DNA of 64,000 nucleotides from Gordonia bronchialis DSM 43247 (lineage in GTDB: Bacteria > Actinomycetota > Actinomycetes > Mycobacteriales > Mycobacteriaceae), in contig NC_013441.1 in NCBI RefSeq assembly GCF_000024785.1, forward strand, positions 1,860,001 to 1,924,000, given 5' to 3'. Under the pieces are notes generated by a model. That model was given only the letters and a program-made list of their open reading frames with translations, made no database searches and was not told the origin of the DNA. Below are positions 54,193-63,166 of this stretch, in pieces. The first letter of the stretch is position 1; the number at the start of each line of letters is the position of its first letter. Made by a program: the position numbers and the translations under genes.

Positions 54193-55761
54193 ATGTCCCG
54201 GAAGTGGTTGACCCTGACCGCCGTCTGTACCGGCGTGTTCATGCTGTTGCTCGACATCACCATCGTCAACGTGGCCCTGCCCGACATCCAGGCCGATCTG
54301 GGTGCGTCGCTGTCCGGCCTGCAATGGGTGATCGACGTCTACGCACTGACCCTGGCCGCATTGCTGCTCACCTCGGGCACCATCGCCGACATCGTGGGCC
54401 GCAAGGTGGTCTTCGCCACCGGCATCGTGGTCTTCACCGCGGGCTCGCTTGCCTGTGGCCTCGCACCCACCATCGAGTTCCTGGTGACGGCCCGCGCTGT
54501 GCAGGGGGTGGGCGGGGCGATCATGTTCGCCACCTCGCTCGCCCTTCTGGCACAGGCCTTCCCGCCGCGTGAACGGGGCGTCGCGTTCGGCGTCTTCGGG
54601 GCGGTGACCGGGGTATCGGTTGCCGTCGGCCCGGTGCTCGGTGGACTGCTGACCAGTGGCATCTCCTGGCACTGGATCTTCTACGTCAACATCCCGGTGG
54701 GGATCGCGGCGCTCGCCGTGACCATCTGGGGTGTCGACGAGTCCAAGGCTCCGGGCGTCCACCGCATCGACTGGCTCGGCTGCGTGAGTTTCAGTGCCGC
54801 ACTGGCTTTTCTGGTGTTCGGTCTCATCCGCAGCCACGCCGACGGGTGGGATTCGCTCACGGTTGCCGGTTCGCTGGTGTTGGCCGCAGTACTGATCGTG
54901 GCCTTCGTCATCGTGGAACGTGTTGTCGCACAACCGATGATCGATGCGTCGTTGCTGCGGGTACCGACCTTCAACGGCGGACTGGTCGCGGCGTGGGCGA
55001 TCTCGGCGTCGATGTTCTCCGTGCTGACCTACCTGGTCATCTATCTGCAGTCGATCATGGGCTACTCGGCGCTGGAGGCCGGCCTGCGGTTCCTGCCGTT
55101 CTCCGGCGTCGTCTTCGTCGCGGCCGGTGTGGCCGGGCGGCTCTCGGACATCGTGCCAATCCGGTGGCTGATCGCACCCGGTTTCGTCCTCGTCGCGGTG
55201 GGCCTGTGGCTGCTGCGCGGCACCGACCCGACCGGGGGATGGACGCAACTCATCCCCGGATTCGTCATCGCCGGCGTCGGGACCGGCATGATAAATCCGC
55301 CGCTCGCGTCGACCGCGGTGGGCGTCGTGGAACAGGCGCGTGCCGGGATGGCATCGGGCATCAACTCGACCTTCCGGCAGATCGGCATCGCGACCGGCGT
55401 CGCCCTGCTGGGCAGCCTGCTCGCGGCGCGGTACTCCGATGTCGTCACCGACGCCCTGGCCGGTGGCCCGCTCGGGGGCCGGGCCCGGGAGATCGGTGAT
55501 TCGCTGGCGGCCGGTGATGTCGCCGGGGTCCTTCAGTCGGTGCCGGGTCCGATGCGCGCTCAGGTGCTGGCCGAGGCGGCGCAGGGATACGTGGCCGGAC
55601 TCGATCAGATCCTCGCGATCGCCGCCTGCGTGGCGCTGGTGGCCGCCGTGATCACCGCGGTCCTCATCCGGCAGCGCGACTTCCACGACGGTGACTTCCA
55701 CGAGGGGGGTGCCGACGAGGGGCTCCGCGTGATCCGGCCGGAACACACCGAAGTGGGTTAG
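54193..55761 (+). CDS. DHA2-type MFS multidrug exporter (14 transmembrane segments)
   Basis: 522 aa from ATG with an ideal AAAGGAGG ribosome-binding site. Motif C-like and D1 signatures of drug:H+ antiporter-2 exporters are present: LDITIVNVALPDIQADLG (N-terminal), GTIADIVGRKVVF (loop 2-3), AVQGVGGAIMFATSLALL and AVTGVSVAVGPVLGGLLT (helix 5). Similar to EmrB/QacA/LfrA-type pumps. Control by the divergent TetR through the intergenic palindromes is likely. Substrates cannot be read from sequence. Confidence 0.92.
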   Translation: MSRKWLTLTAVCTGVFMLLLDITIVNVALPDIQADLGASLSGLQWVIDVYALTLAALLLTSGTIADIVGRKVVFATGIVVFTAGSLACGLAPTIEFLVTARAVQGVGGAIMFATSLALLAQAFPPRERGVAFGVFGAVTGVSVAVGPVLGGLLTSGISWHWIFYVNIPVGIAALAVTIWGVDESKAPGVHRIDWLGCVSFSAALAFLVFGLIRSHADGWDSLTVAGSLVLAAVLIVAFVIVERVVAQPMIDASLLRVPTFNGGLVAAWAISASMFSVLTYLVIYLQSIMGYSALEAGLRFLPFSGVVFVAAGVAGRLSDIVPIRWLIAPGFVLVAVGLWLLRGTDPTGGWTQLIPGFVIAGVGTGMINPPLASTAVGVVEQARAGMASGINSTFRQIGIATGVALLGSLLAARYSDVVTDALAGGPLGGRAREIGDSLAAGDVAGVLQSVPGPMRAQVLAEAAQGYVAGLDQILAIAACVALVAAVITAVLIRQRDFHDGDFHEGGADEGLRVIRPEHTEVG

Positions 55762-55891
55762 GCCCGCACTCCGTCGTTCCCGTTTCGTTTCCTTCTCGTC
55801 GCCGTTCCGGTGCACGTCGCCGGAGCGGCGCACCCACGCCGGTGCTTAGGGTGCAGGTGGGAGGCGAGAAGTCCGGGGGCCGGGCCGCGAG

Positions 55892-56659
55892 GTGAAGGCC
55901 GTGACGCAGACACAGCGTGGTGGTGTCGCCGCCCTGATCGCTGCCGGTCTCGCGGTTCTGCTGCTCGCCGCGTGCTCCGCACGGACCGATGCCGGCGCAC
56001 CCGTCACCGCGTCGTCGACGGCGAACGCCCGCATCCCGGCCGAGTTCGACACCACCTTCCGGTGGGTCCCCGGTCAGGTCTTCGACCTCGGCGGGTCCGA
56101 GGGAACCTTCGTCCGGGCCTTCGTGGAGTCCTTCGAACTCGCCAACGCCGGCCGGTCGGTCACGTGGGGTTATCCGGGATTCGCCGACGCCGCGCCGTCG
56201 AACATCGATCAGATGGTCACCGCATACCCGTCCGCCGTCTCGGCGCAGCGACCCGGGGTGGGTACCGTCTTCTTCACCGGGCTGCGCCGCGTCGACGACG
56301 GTGAACGTACCCGAATCGTGTTGTGCCGCTACGGTTATCGATCCATCCGGGAGAACGATGCCACGTGGTCGTCGACGCTCGACGAGGTGCGCCCGGTGGA
56401 GATCGACATCCGACGCGTCGGGGCCACCCCGCCGGCCGGGATGAGCGGGACCCAGCGGACCCCCGACGGTGACGTCTTCGGCGGCTGGTACGTCCCACGA
56501 TTCGACTTCGCGGCCATCTATCCGACCCCCACCGCTGATGAGAATGCGTGCGCGGCTTCGACTCCCGAGGGGCTTGTGCGCCGGACGCCGACCCACGGCC
56601 ACGCCCCGTGGCCGGTGATGGCACCGAGTCCGGGATGGTCCGGCGTCAAGGCGGTGTGA
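55892..56659 (+). CDS. Putative lipoprotein of unknown function
   Basis: 255 aa from GTG (VKAVTQTQRGGVAALIAAG); GTG at 55901 is an alternative. Signal peptide with lipobox LAAC at ~residues 26-29, so it is anchored to the outer face of the membrane. The mature part is ~225 residues with no recognised domain and a cysteine pair (LCRYG, ENACAAS). The 130 bp before it, after the MFS exporter stop, hold nothing recognisable. Confidence 0.75.
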   Translation: MKAVTQTQRGGVAALIAAGLAVLLLAACSARTDAGAPVTASSTANARIPAEFDTTFRWVPGQVFDLGGSEGTFVRAFVESFELANAGRSVTWGYPGFADAAPSNIDQMVTAYPSAVSAQRPGVGTVFFTGLRRVDDGERTRIVLCRYGYRSIRENDATWSSTLDEVRPVEIDIRRVGATPPAGMSGTQRTPDGDVFGGWYVPRFDFAAIYPTPTADENACAASTPEGLVRRTPTHGHAPWPVMAPSPGWSGVKAV

Positions 56660-56675
56660 AACAGCGGATCGCCCG

Positions 56676-57053
56676 TCAGGAGATCGGCAAGACGGTCAAG
56701 CCCAGCGCGCCTTCGGCGAACCGGGTGACCGGGCCGACGGCGACCTCGAGTGCGTCGTCGTAGCCGGCGCGTGCCCGGCCCCACAGCCGACCCGCGTCCC
56801 CGGCACGTTCGACACCGTCAGGTTCGACACCGTCACGCTCCACACCGATGAGCGCGATCAGCTCGCCTGTCGTCGGGACGCAGACGGCCCAGACGAAAGC
56901 TCGCTCGTCGGCCCAGTCGCGATCGGTCGTCGTGACGTAGGCGACCGGGTCGTGGACGCCGAGATCGAGCAACGCCGGGACGTCGGTGATCCGGTCGTCC
57001 GCACGAAGCGCACGCAGATACCAACTCCCGGCGTTGATCTCGACAGGTTGCAG
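56676..57053 (-). CDS. Small uncharacterised protein directly after accA3, start uncertain
   Basis: The in-frame reading from CTG at 57053 (LQPVEINAGSWYLRALRADD) to 56676 gives 125 aa. No ATG or GTG exists in frame before 56972, where a TTG would give a 98-aa protein that lacks the first strand. The N-terminal YLRALRADDRITDVPAL and ERAFVWAVCVPTTGELIALIGV resemble a GNAT acetyltransferase start, but the fold would be incomplete. A short repeat GVERDGVEPDGVER interrupts it. It begins 6 bp after accA3, so it may be co-transcribed. A truncated gene is possible. Confidence 0.45.
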   Translation of the reverse strand: MQPVEINAGSWYLRALRADDRITDVPALLDLGVHDPVAYVTTTDRDWADERAFVWAVCVPTTGELIALIGVERDGVEPDGVERAGDAGRLWGRARAGYDDALEVAVGPVTRFAEGALGLTVLPIS

Positions 57054-57059
57054 GGCGAG

Positions 57060-58865
57060 CTACTTCAACTCGAGGAGAACCGTGCCCTGGGTGACCGCGG
57101 CACCGGCCTCGACGGCGAGTCCGGTGACCACGCCGTCCTTGTGCGCGGTGACCGGGTTCTCCATCTTCATGGCCTCGAGGACCACGACGAGCTCGCCCGC
57201 GGCGACCTCCTGGCCCTCCTCGACGGCGACCTTGACGACGGTGCCCTGCATCGGGGCCGCCACGGCGTCGCCGGATACGGCCGCGCCGCCACCCTTCTTG
57301 CGCGAGCGGGCCTTGGGCTTGCGGCGGACCACGCCGTTGGAAGCGCCGCCACCGCCGCCCAGCGCGAGATCACCGGGCAGCGACACCTCGACGCGACGGC
57401 CGCCGACCTCCACCACGACCTTCTGGCGCGGTGCGGCGTCGTCCTCCTCGATCGGCTCGCCACCGGTGTACGGCTCGATCGGGTTCTCCCAGTCGGTCTC
57501 GATCCACTTGGTGTAGATGTCGAAGCGCTCCACGCCGTTCTCGTCGACATGGCCGTGGAAGGCCGGGTTCTCGACGATGTGGCGATGGAACGGGATGACC
57601 GTGGCCAGACCCTCGACCTGGAACTCTGCCAATGCGCGACGCGACCGCTCGAGCGCCTGCTCGCGGGTCTCGCCGGTGACGATCAGCTTGGCCAGCATCG
57701 AGTCGAACTGTCCGCCGATGACATCGCCCTGCACGACACCGGAGTCCACGCGCACGCCCGGGCCGCTCGGCTCCTTGTACACGGTGATGGGGCCGGGGGC
57801 CGGCAGGAAGTTGCGGCCGGCGTCCTCGCCGTTGATGCGGAACTCGAAGGAGTGCCCGCGCGGTGCCGGGTCCTCGGAGAACTCCAGCTTCTCGCCGTTG
57901 GCGATGCGGAACTGCTGACGCACCAGGTCGATGCCCGCGGTCTCCTCGGTGACCGGGTGTTCGACCTGCAGGCGGGTGTTGACCTCGAGGAACGACACCA
58001 GACCGTCGCTGCCGACGAGGAACTCGACGGTGCCGGCGCCGTAGTAGCCCGCTTCGCGGCAGATGGCCTTGGCCGAGGAGTGGATCTTGGCGCGCTGCTC
58101 ATCGGTGAGGAAGGGGGCGGGAGCCTCTTCCACGAGCTTCTGGAAACGACGCTGCAACGAGCAGTCGCGGGTCCCGGCGACCACCACGTTGCCGTGCTGG
58201 TCGGCGATGACCTGCGCCTCGACGTGTCGGGCCTTGTCGAGGTAGCGCTCGACGAAGCACTCGCCGCGACCGAAGGCAGCGATGGCCTCGCGGGTGGCCG
58301 ACTCGAACAGGTGCGGGATCTCCTCGATGGTGTAGGCGACCTTCATGCCGCGTCCACCGCCACCGAAGGCGGCCTTGATGGCGACCGGGACGCCGTGCTC
58401 CTCGGCGAAGGCGACCACCTCGTCGGCGTTCTTGACGGGGTCCTTGGTGCCCGGCGCCATCGGCGCGTCGGCCTTGAGCGCGATGTGGCGCGCGGTCACC
58501 TTGTCGCCGAGGTCGCGAATGGACTGCGGCGACGGGCCGATCCAGATGAGCCCGGCGTCGATGACGGCCTGGGCGAAGTCGGCGTTCTCCGACAGGAAGC
58601 CGTACCCCGGGTGGATCGCGTTCGCGCCGGAGCGTGCCGCCGCGTCGAGGATCTTGTCGAACACGAGGTAGGACTCCGCCGAGGTCTGCCCGCCCAGCGC
58701 GAACGCCTCATCGGCGAGCTTCACGAACTGCGCGTCCGCATCCGGCTCGGCATACACGGCGACGCTGGGCAGGCCGGCATCGCGGGCCGCGCGGATGACG
58801 CGGACGGCGATCTCGCCACGGTTGGCGATGAGGACCTTGGTGATGACGGAATTCGTGGCTGGCAC
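57060..58865 (-). CDS. accA3: Acyl-CoA carboxylase alpha subunit (biotin carboxylase plus biotin carrier)
   Basis: 601 aa ([20 protein letters not shown]). It carboxylates biotin for acetyl-/propionyl-/long-chain acyl-CoA carboxylases that feed fatty and mycolic acid synthesis. The ATP-grasp motif is [15 protein letters not shown], with [17 protein letters not shown] and the C-terminal biotin site EAMKMEN. A Gly/Arg/Lys-rich linker (~490-525) joins carboxylase and carrier. It corresponds to M. tuberculosis AccA3 (Rv3285). Beta subunits are elsewhere. A 199-bp upstream region contains a palindrome but no gene. Confidence 0.95.
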   Translation of the reverse strand: MPATNSVITKVLIANRGEIAVRVIRAARDAGLPSVAVYAEPDADAQFVKLADEAFALGGQTSAESYLVFDKILDAAARSGANAIHPGYGFLSENADFAQAVIDAGLIWIGPSPQSIRDLGDKVTARHIALKADAPMAPGTKDPVKNADEVVAFAEEHGVPVAIKAAFGGGGRGMKVAYTIEEIPHLFESATREAIAAFGRGECFVERYLDKARHVEAQVIADQHGNVVVAGTRDCSLQRRFQKLVEEAPAPFLTDEQRAKIHSSAKAICREAGYYGAGTVEFLVGSDGLVSFLEVNTRLQVEHPVTEETAGIDLVRQQFRIANGEKLEFSEDPAPRGHSFEFRINGEDAGRNFLPAPGPITVYKEPSGPGVRVDSGVVQGDVIGGQFDSMLAKLIVTGETREQALERSRRALAEFQVEGLATVIPFHRHIVENPAFHGHVDENGVERFDIYTKWIETDWENPIEPYTGGEPIEEDDAAPRQKVVVEVGGRRVEVSLPGDLALGGGGGASNGVVRRKPKARSRKKGGGAAVSGDAVAAPMQGTVVKVAVEEGQEVAAGELVVVLEAMKMENPVTAHKDGVVTGLAVEAGAAVTQGTVLLELK

Positions 58866-58975
58866 TTGTTCTCCTGGGCCTTACTCGTGCTGGGTGCTGC
58901 GCCGTGACGGCACGACACCGGCGTGGCGGACATCGGTGAGTCTGTGGGTGCACCCGGCCCGATGAGAGGCATCGG

Positions 58976-58997
58976 CCAGGTGACATACGCCACCTGG
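58976..58997. promoter_or_regulatory. Inverted repeat in the accA3 promoter region
   Basis: CCAGGTG-ACATACGC-CACCTGG is a perfect 7-bp inverted repeat with an 8-bp spacer, ~110 bp upstream of accA3 and inside the otherwise featureless 58866-59064 gap. It could be a regulator site for lipid genes; no protein is suggested. Confidence 0.35.
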
Positions 58998-59064
58998 AGT
59001 GTAGGCGGCGCACGTTCCGGCAATCACCCTAGCCCACCGAGCAATCGTTCGGTGGAGGCCCACA

Positions 59065-60555
59065 TCACTTCGGTGAGCCGAAGGTGCTCGAGTCACCGAG
59101 GCGTCGGACCAACTCGGTGAAAGCGCGCAGGTAGGCGTGTACCGGGCCGACCTCCGGATCGATGTGATCGCCGTCTTCGGCATGCGCGCCCGGCGGTCTC
59201 TCCCCGCCGGCCGGGGTCACCTCCGCGGATTCGCGGGGGAAGCGGGCCGAGTAGCGCATCCCCGACGGGGTGCGGTTGATCCACACGTACACCTCGTCGG
59301 GCGCGTAGCTGTGCGAGCGGATGACCTTGGCGCGTCCGGCGTCGGCGGCTCCCGCGCCCGGCGCATACCGGGTGTCGATGAACGAGATCACGAACTGCGG
59401 CCCCCCGCGGTGCCCGATCAGCTCGGCGACCCGCAGAAACGGCAGCGACGCCCCTTCCCGGCCCTGTTTGAGGGCGGCGGTGGTGCGGGCGACCGCCCGA
59501 TCGAAGGTCGGCGAATCCGACATGTCCACACACAGCGGCGCGACGGCGACGAACCAGCCCAGCGCGGTCAGCCAGCGGGCCTCGTCGCGGGTGTGGCGGG
59601 GGAGCACGCAGCGGAATTCCGGGTCGCCGGTCAGCTGGTGATGCACCACCGCAAAGGCCGCGAGTACACCGGCGGTGAGGGTGCCACCGGCCTCCGAGCA
59701 CACCGCGGTGAACCGGTTGGCGGCGGCGTCGTCGAGGATGGTGCCCCACAACGATTCCTGCGGGGCGTCGGTGACCGGGTCGGGGTCGCGCACCGGCGGC
59801 GCGGCGGGAGTGAGTTCCGAACGCAGTGACGGCATGCCACCGGCGCCCGAACGCAGGAAACGTTCCCAGGCGCCGACCGCCGGGTGATCGGCACCGGACT
59901 GGTCGGCGAGTCGTCGCTCCTGGGCACTGAAATCGACGTAGCTGCCGACCTCGGGCAGGTTGGCGCTGCGGTGTTCGCGCACCGCGCGGTACAGGGTCAC
60001 CAGCTCCTGCTGGGCCATGATCAGCGAATACCCGTCCACCAGAGAGTGGTCGGCCGCGAAGAGCAGGGTGAAGGACCGTTCCCGCCCGACGGTGGCGAAC
60101 ATGTACGCCGGCCACTGCAGCGGCGCCGTCGCCCGGTCGAAGGCACCGGCGAGCTGCTCCATGAGGGGACCGGCGTCGCTGTACCAGCCGATCCGGCCCA
60201 TCTTGAGCTTCACCGTGCCCGGCGCGGTGGTCAGCCGCTGCAGGCCGCGGCCTTTGATGACGACGTGGCTGCGCAGCACCTCGTGCCGGTCGATCCACTG
60301 CGTCAGCACCGACCGGATCGCCGGGATCGACAACGGTTCGTCGAACTCGATCGTCAGACCCAGCCACGACTCACGCCCACCCTCGCGCCGGGTGCGCACG
60401 CGGTACTCGAAGGCCGAACGAAGGTGCTGCTCATGATTGTGGGAGGTCAGCCGGGAATCGGCGTCCCAGGCGCCCAGACCGCCCGGTACGAAGGGCGTCC
60501 ACTCGACGAGACCACCGGGTTCGAGTGCCTCGTCACGGATCTGGACGAACTTCAT
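59065..60555 (-). CDS. Condensation-domain acyltransferase (PapA-like)
   Basis: 496 aa. It has the condensation/CoA-dependent acyltransferase fold. The catalytic motif is [11 protein letters not shown] (His170, HxxxDG; the preceding residue is Asp rather than the second His), with [15 protein letters not shown] as the second-half structural motif. PapA-type enzymes of mycolate bacteria esterify trehalose or glycolipids with long acyl chains. It is stand-alone, with no adenylation or carrier domain. It overlaps sufE by 4 nt (ATGA) and lies between sufE and accA3, an order I do not recall in mycobacteria. Confidence 0.82.
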   Translation of the reverse strand: MKFVQIRDEALEPGGLVEWTPFVPGGLGAWDADSRLTSHNHEQHLRSAFEYRVRTRREGGRESWLGLTIEFDEPLSIPAIRSVLTQWIDRHEVLRSHVVIKGRGLQRLTTAPGTVKLKMGRIGWYSDAGPLMEQLAGAFDRATAPLQWPAYMFATVGRERSFTLLFAADHSLVDGYSLIMAQQELVTLYRAVREHRSANLPEVGSYVDFSAQERRLADQSGADHPAVGAWERFLRSGAGGMPSLRSELTPAAPPVRDPDPVTDAPQESLWGTILDDAAANRFTAVCSEAGGTLTAGVLAAFAVVHHQLTGDPEFRCVLPRHTRDEARWLTALGWFVAVAPLCVDMSDSPTFDRAVARTTAALKQGREGASLPFLRVAELIGHRGGPQFVISFIDTRYAPGAGAADAGRAKVIRSHSYAPDEVYVWINRTPSGMRYSARFPRESAEVTPAGGERPPGAHAEDGDHIDPEVGPVHAYLRAFTELVRRLGDSSTFGSPK

Positions 60556-61001
60556 GCCCCGGTGTCGGGGTTCGGGTCACCGGCGGTCTGGATACGTACC
60601 TGGTTCTTGATGCGGCCGAGCATGCCGGCCATCCCGCGTAGCCGCAGCGGGCTGACCACCGACCCCAGTCCGAGGTCGTAGTAGAAGTCGGCGGGCACGT
60701 CGAGGATCGCCGCCGCGGGGGCGCCGTCGAGTCCCTGGTGCAGGATCGACGCGAACCCGCGGGTCGTCGGGGCCTCCCGGGGCGCACTGAAGTAGAGGCG
60801 TACCTCGGCGGCATCGGCGGCGTCGACCGACAGGAACACCGGCGACTGGCACTCGGGGACCGGTTCCATCGCGTCTTCGCGAAGATGATCCGGGAGGTCC
60901 GGCAACTCGCCGGCGAACTCGAGCAGCAGCGTCACCCGGTCCGATTCGCCGAGAGCGCCGAAGTCGTCGACGATCTCGGCGAGAGCGGGCGGCAGGCTCA
61001 T
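60552..61001 (-). CDS. SufE-family protein
   Basis: 149 aa from ATG at 61001 ([20 protein letters not shown]). Typical features are [30 protein letters not shown] with the conserved Cys (~52), a persulfide acceptor in SufE proteins, and the C-terminal [12 protein letters not shown]. It overlaps both neighbours by 4 nt, so sseA-sufE-papA-like form one translationally coupled set. Pairing with a thiosulfate sulfurtransferase (as in M. tuberculosis Rv3283-Rv3284) points to sulfur transfer, not necessarily Fe-S assembly. Confidence 0.88.
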   Translation of the reverse strand: MSLPPALAEIVDDFGALGESDRVTLLLEFAGELPDLPDHLREDAMEPVPECQSPVFLSVDAADAAEVRLYFSAPREAPTTRGFASILHQGLDGAPAAAILDVPADFYYDLGLGSVVSPLRLRGMAGMLGRIKNQVRIQTAGDPNPDTGA

Positions 61002-61912
61002 CGCTGTGCTGAACCGGAGTTCGAGCCGGGCGGCGAGCCCGGTTCGGTGCCGACGGCGATCGGGACGCGTACCGCGTTGCCCCACTCGGTCCACGAACCG
61101 TCGTAGTTGCGCACGTCGGTGAACCCGAGCAGATGGGTCAGCACGAACCAGGTGTGGCTCGAGCGCTCGCCGATGCGGCAGTACGCGATCGTCGGGGTGT
61201 CCGCGTCGAGGTCGCCGTACACCTCGTCGAGTTCGGCGCGCGACCGGAACCGGCTGTCGGGGGCGGCGGCCTTGGCCCACGGGATCGAGATCGCAGTCGG
61301 GATGTGACCGCCGCGCAGCGCGCCTTCCTCGGGATAGTCGGGCATGTGGGTGCGTTCGCCGGTGTACTCCTGCGGCGAGCGGACATCGACCAGCGGCTCG
61401 GTACCGAGCGCGGCGAGGACATCCGCGGCGAACACCCGGATGCGGGAGTCGTCGCGCTCCACTACCGGGTAATCCGAGCGCGGATACTCGGGGACGTCGA
61501 AGGAGGTGTCGCGGTCCTCGGCCATCCAGGCGTCGCGTCCGCCGTCGAGCAGGCGGACGTCTTCGTGGCCGAAGAGGGTGAACACCCAAAGCGCGTACGC
61601 GGCCCACCAGTTGCTCTTGTCGCCATAGATGACGATGGTGTCGTCGCGCTCGATTCCCTTGCTGCGCATCAACTCCGCGAACTGCTCGCCGTTGATGTAG
61701 TCACGCGTCACCGGATCGTTGAGATGCAGATGCCAGTCGATCTTCTGCGCGGTGGGGATGTGGCCGATGTCGTAGAGCAGGACGTCCTCGTCGGATTCGA
61801 CGATCTTGAGGCCCTTGGCGCCGAGGTGGGCCGAGAGCCACTGGGTGCTCACCAGGCGCTCGGGATGGGCGTACTCGGCAAAGGCCGGGTTCGGGTCGGT
61901 TTCAACACTCAC
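60998..61912 (-). CDS. sseA: Thiosulfate/3-mercaptopyruvate sulfurtransferase
   Basis: 304 aa from GTG at 61912 ([20 protein letters not shown]). Two rhodanese domains: an inactive N-terminal one (~20-150, CDC25-like linker DWHLHLNDP) and a catalytic C-terminal one with active-site loop [11 protein letters not shown] (Cys245). It transfers sulfane sulfur from thiosulfate or mercaptopyruvate to a thiol acceptor, probably the coupled SufE-like protein. Corresponds to Rv3283. It is divergent from a metallopeptidase gene across a 208-bp gap with no other recognisable element. Confidence 0.94.
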   Translation of the reverse strand: MSVETDPNPAFAEYAHPERLVSTQWLSAHLGAKGLKIVESDEDVLLYDIGHIPTAQKIDWHLHLNDPVTRDYINGEQFAELMRSKGIERDDTIVIYGDKSNWWAAYALWVFTLFGHEDVRLLDGGRDAWMAEDRDTSFDVPEYPRSDYPVVERDDSRIRVFAADVLAALGTEPLVDVRSPQEYTGERTHMPDYPEEGALRGGHIPTAISIPWAKAAAPDSRFRSRAELDEVYGDLDADTPTIAYCRIGERSSHTWFVLTHLLGFTDVRNYDGSWTEWGNAVRVPIAVGTEPGSPPGSNSGSAQR

Positions 61913-62120
61913 GTCTGGTTCTCCAGCTCCCGTCGAACTGTTCGGTACGACTGTCTCGTCTCGGGGACCGCACCGCGACCTGTCACCGTCGTGGACCGTG
62001 TCCCGCGTCAACACTAGTGCTCCGAACCGGGCCGGGGCATGTCCGAGGGCACAACGGCCTGTCATTCGCGTCGTCGACACACCGGTCGCCACACCAGTCC
62101 ACGCCATTACATTGCTTCAC

Positions 62121-63137
62121 ATGATCCATCGGGGTGAGCGGACCGTGACGCGACGGGCGGGGGGACGCCGGGCGGAAACACGCTGGGTGGTCGTATTGAT
62201 CGCGGTGACCGCGATGGTGCTCGCGGGTTGTGGCAGCAACGACGACGACACGACCGACTCCACCGGCTCGTCGGCCACTCGATCCTCGACCCCCATGGCG
62301 TCGACGACCTCGACCTCCCCGAGGACGACCACGAGTGCCCCGCCCGGCGCTCCGGTCCCCGGTGCGTGCACCTCATCCGGGTGTCCCGACCTCGACGGCT
62401 CGTCGGGCAATCTCATGCGCGGACAGGTGACCCCGGAGAACGCCGACGCGGTCAGGGTGACGCGGTTTCTCGACGAGGCGATCACCGATCTCGACGAGTT
62501 GTGGGGTCGATGGTTCGCCGAATTGCAGTGGGGCGACGCAACACCCGGGCGGGTCCTGATCCAACCGGGAACCGCCTTCACCTCCCGATGTGTCGACGAC
62601 GACGGGAATCCGCACGTCGTTCCCTCGGACGAGCCCAATGCGTACTTCTGCACGCGCGATTCGGCCCCCAACGGTGCCGGGGTGACCCGCATCGGGTCGG
62701 TGGTCCTGCCCGTGCAGACCTTCGTCAACTTCTGGCACGGCGAGATCGTCGGCCGGCCTGCCCAGCTCGGTTCCGGGGAATTCGCTGCCGCGATGGTCGC
62801 CGCGCATGAGTACGGCCACAACGTGATGTTCCGGATCGTGCAGCGCGGAAACCTCTCGGAGAGCCGAGAGACGCACGGCGACAACACCGAACTGCTCGCG
62901 GACTGCTTCGCCGGCAATTGGGCGGCCACTGCACTGCGTGCGCACCTGTTGCGGCCCGACGATCTGCGCCAGGCCGTGTCACTCATCGAGGCGATCGGTG
63001 ATCCGATGCCGGGCCAGGGACACGGCACCTCGACGCAGCGGGGGCTGGCGATCCAGCGGGGCTTCGGCCTGCCCGGCCGGCCGGGCCAGCCCATCGATTG
63101 CCTCACCCAGTACTGGCCGGAGGTTTTCGGCAGTTGA
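62121..63137 (+). CDS. Lipoprotein neutral zinc metallopeptidase
   Basis: 338 aa from ATG at 62121; GTG at 62145 is an alternative. The signal peptide has lipobox VLAGC, followed by a Thr/Ser-rich linker to ~residue 90. The peptidase domain (YpfJ/PF04228-like) carries the zinc motif AAHEYGHNV and the downstream ELLADCFAGNWAA segment with conserved Glu and Cys. Cysteines in the linker (ACTSSGCPD) could pair. Protein substrates are unknown. A close paralogue follows immediately. Confidence 0.85.
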   Translation: MIHRGERTVTRRAGGRRAETRWVVVLIAVTAMVLAGCGSNDDDTTDSTGSSATRSSTPMASTTSTSPRTTTSAPPGAPVPGACTSSGCPDLDGSSGNLMRGQVTPENADAVRVTRFLDEAITDLDELWGRWFAELQWGDATPGRVLIQPGTAFTSRCVDDDGNPHVVPSDEPNAYFCTRDSAPNGAGVTRIGSVVLPVQTFVNFWHGEIVGRPAQLGSGEFAAAMVAAHEYGHNVMFRIVQRGNLSESRETHGDNTELLADCFAGNWAATALRAHLLRPDDLRQAVSLIEAIGDPMPGQGHGTSTQRGLAIQRGFGLPGRPGQPIDCLTQYWPEVFGS

Positions 63138-63166
63138 TCCGCCGGGACTCTTGGTAAGTTCTTGCC

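Noticed and set aside
56952..58907. 651-codon plus-strand open frame
   Set aside because: Shadow of accA3; Leu/Asp/His-rich without motifs.
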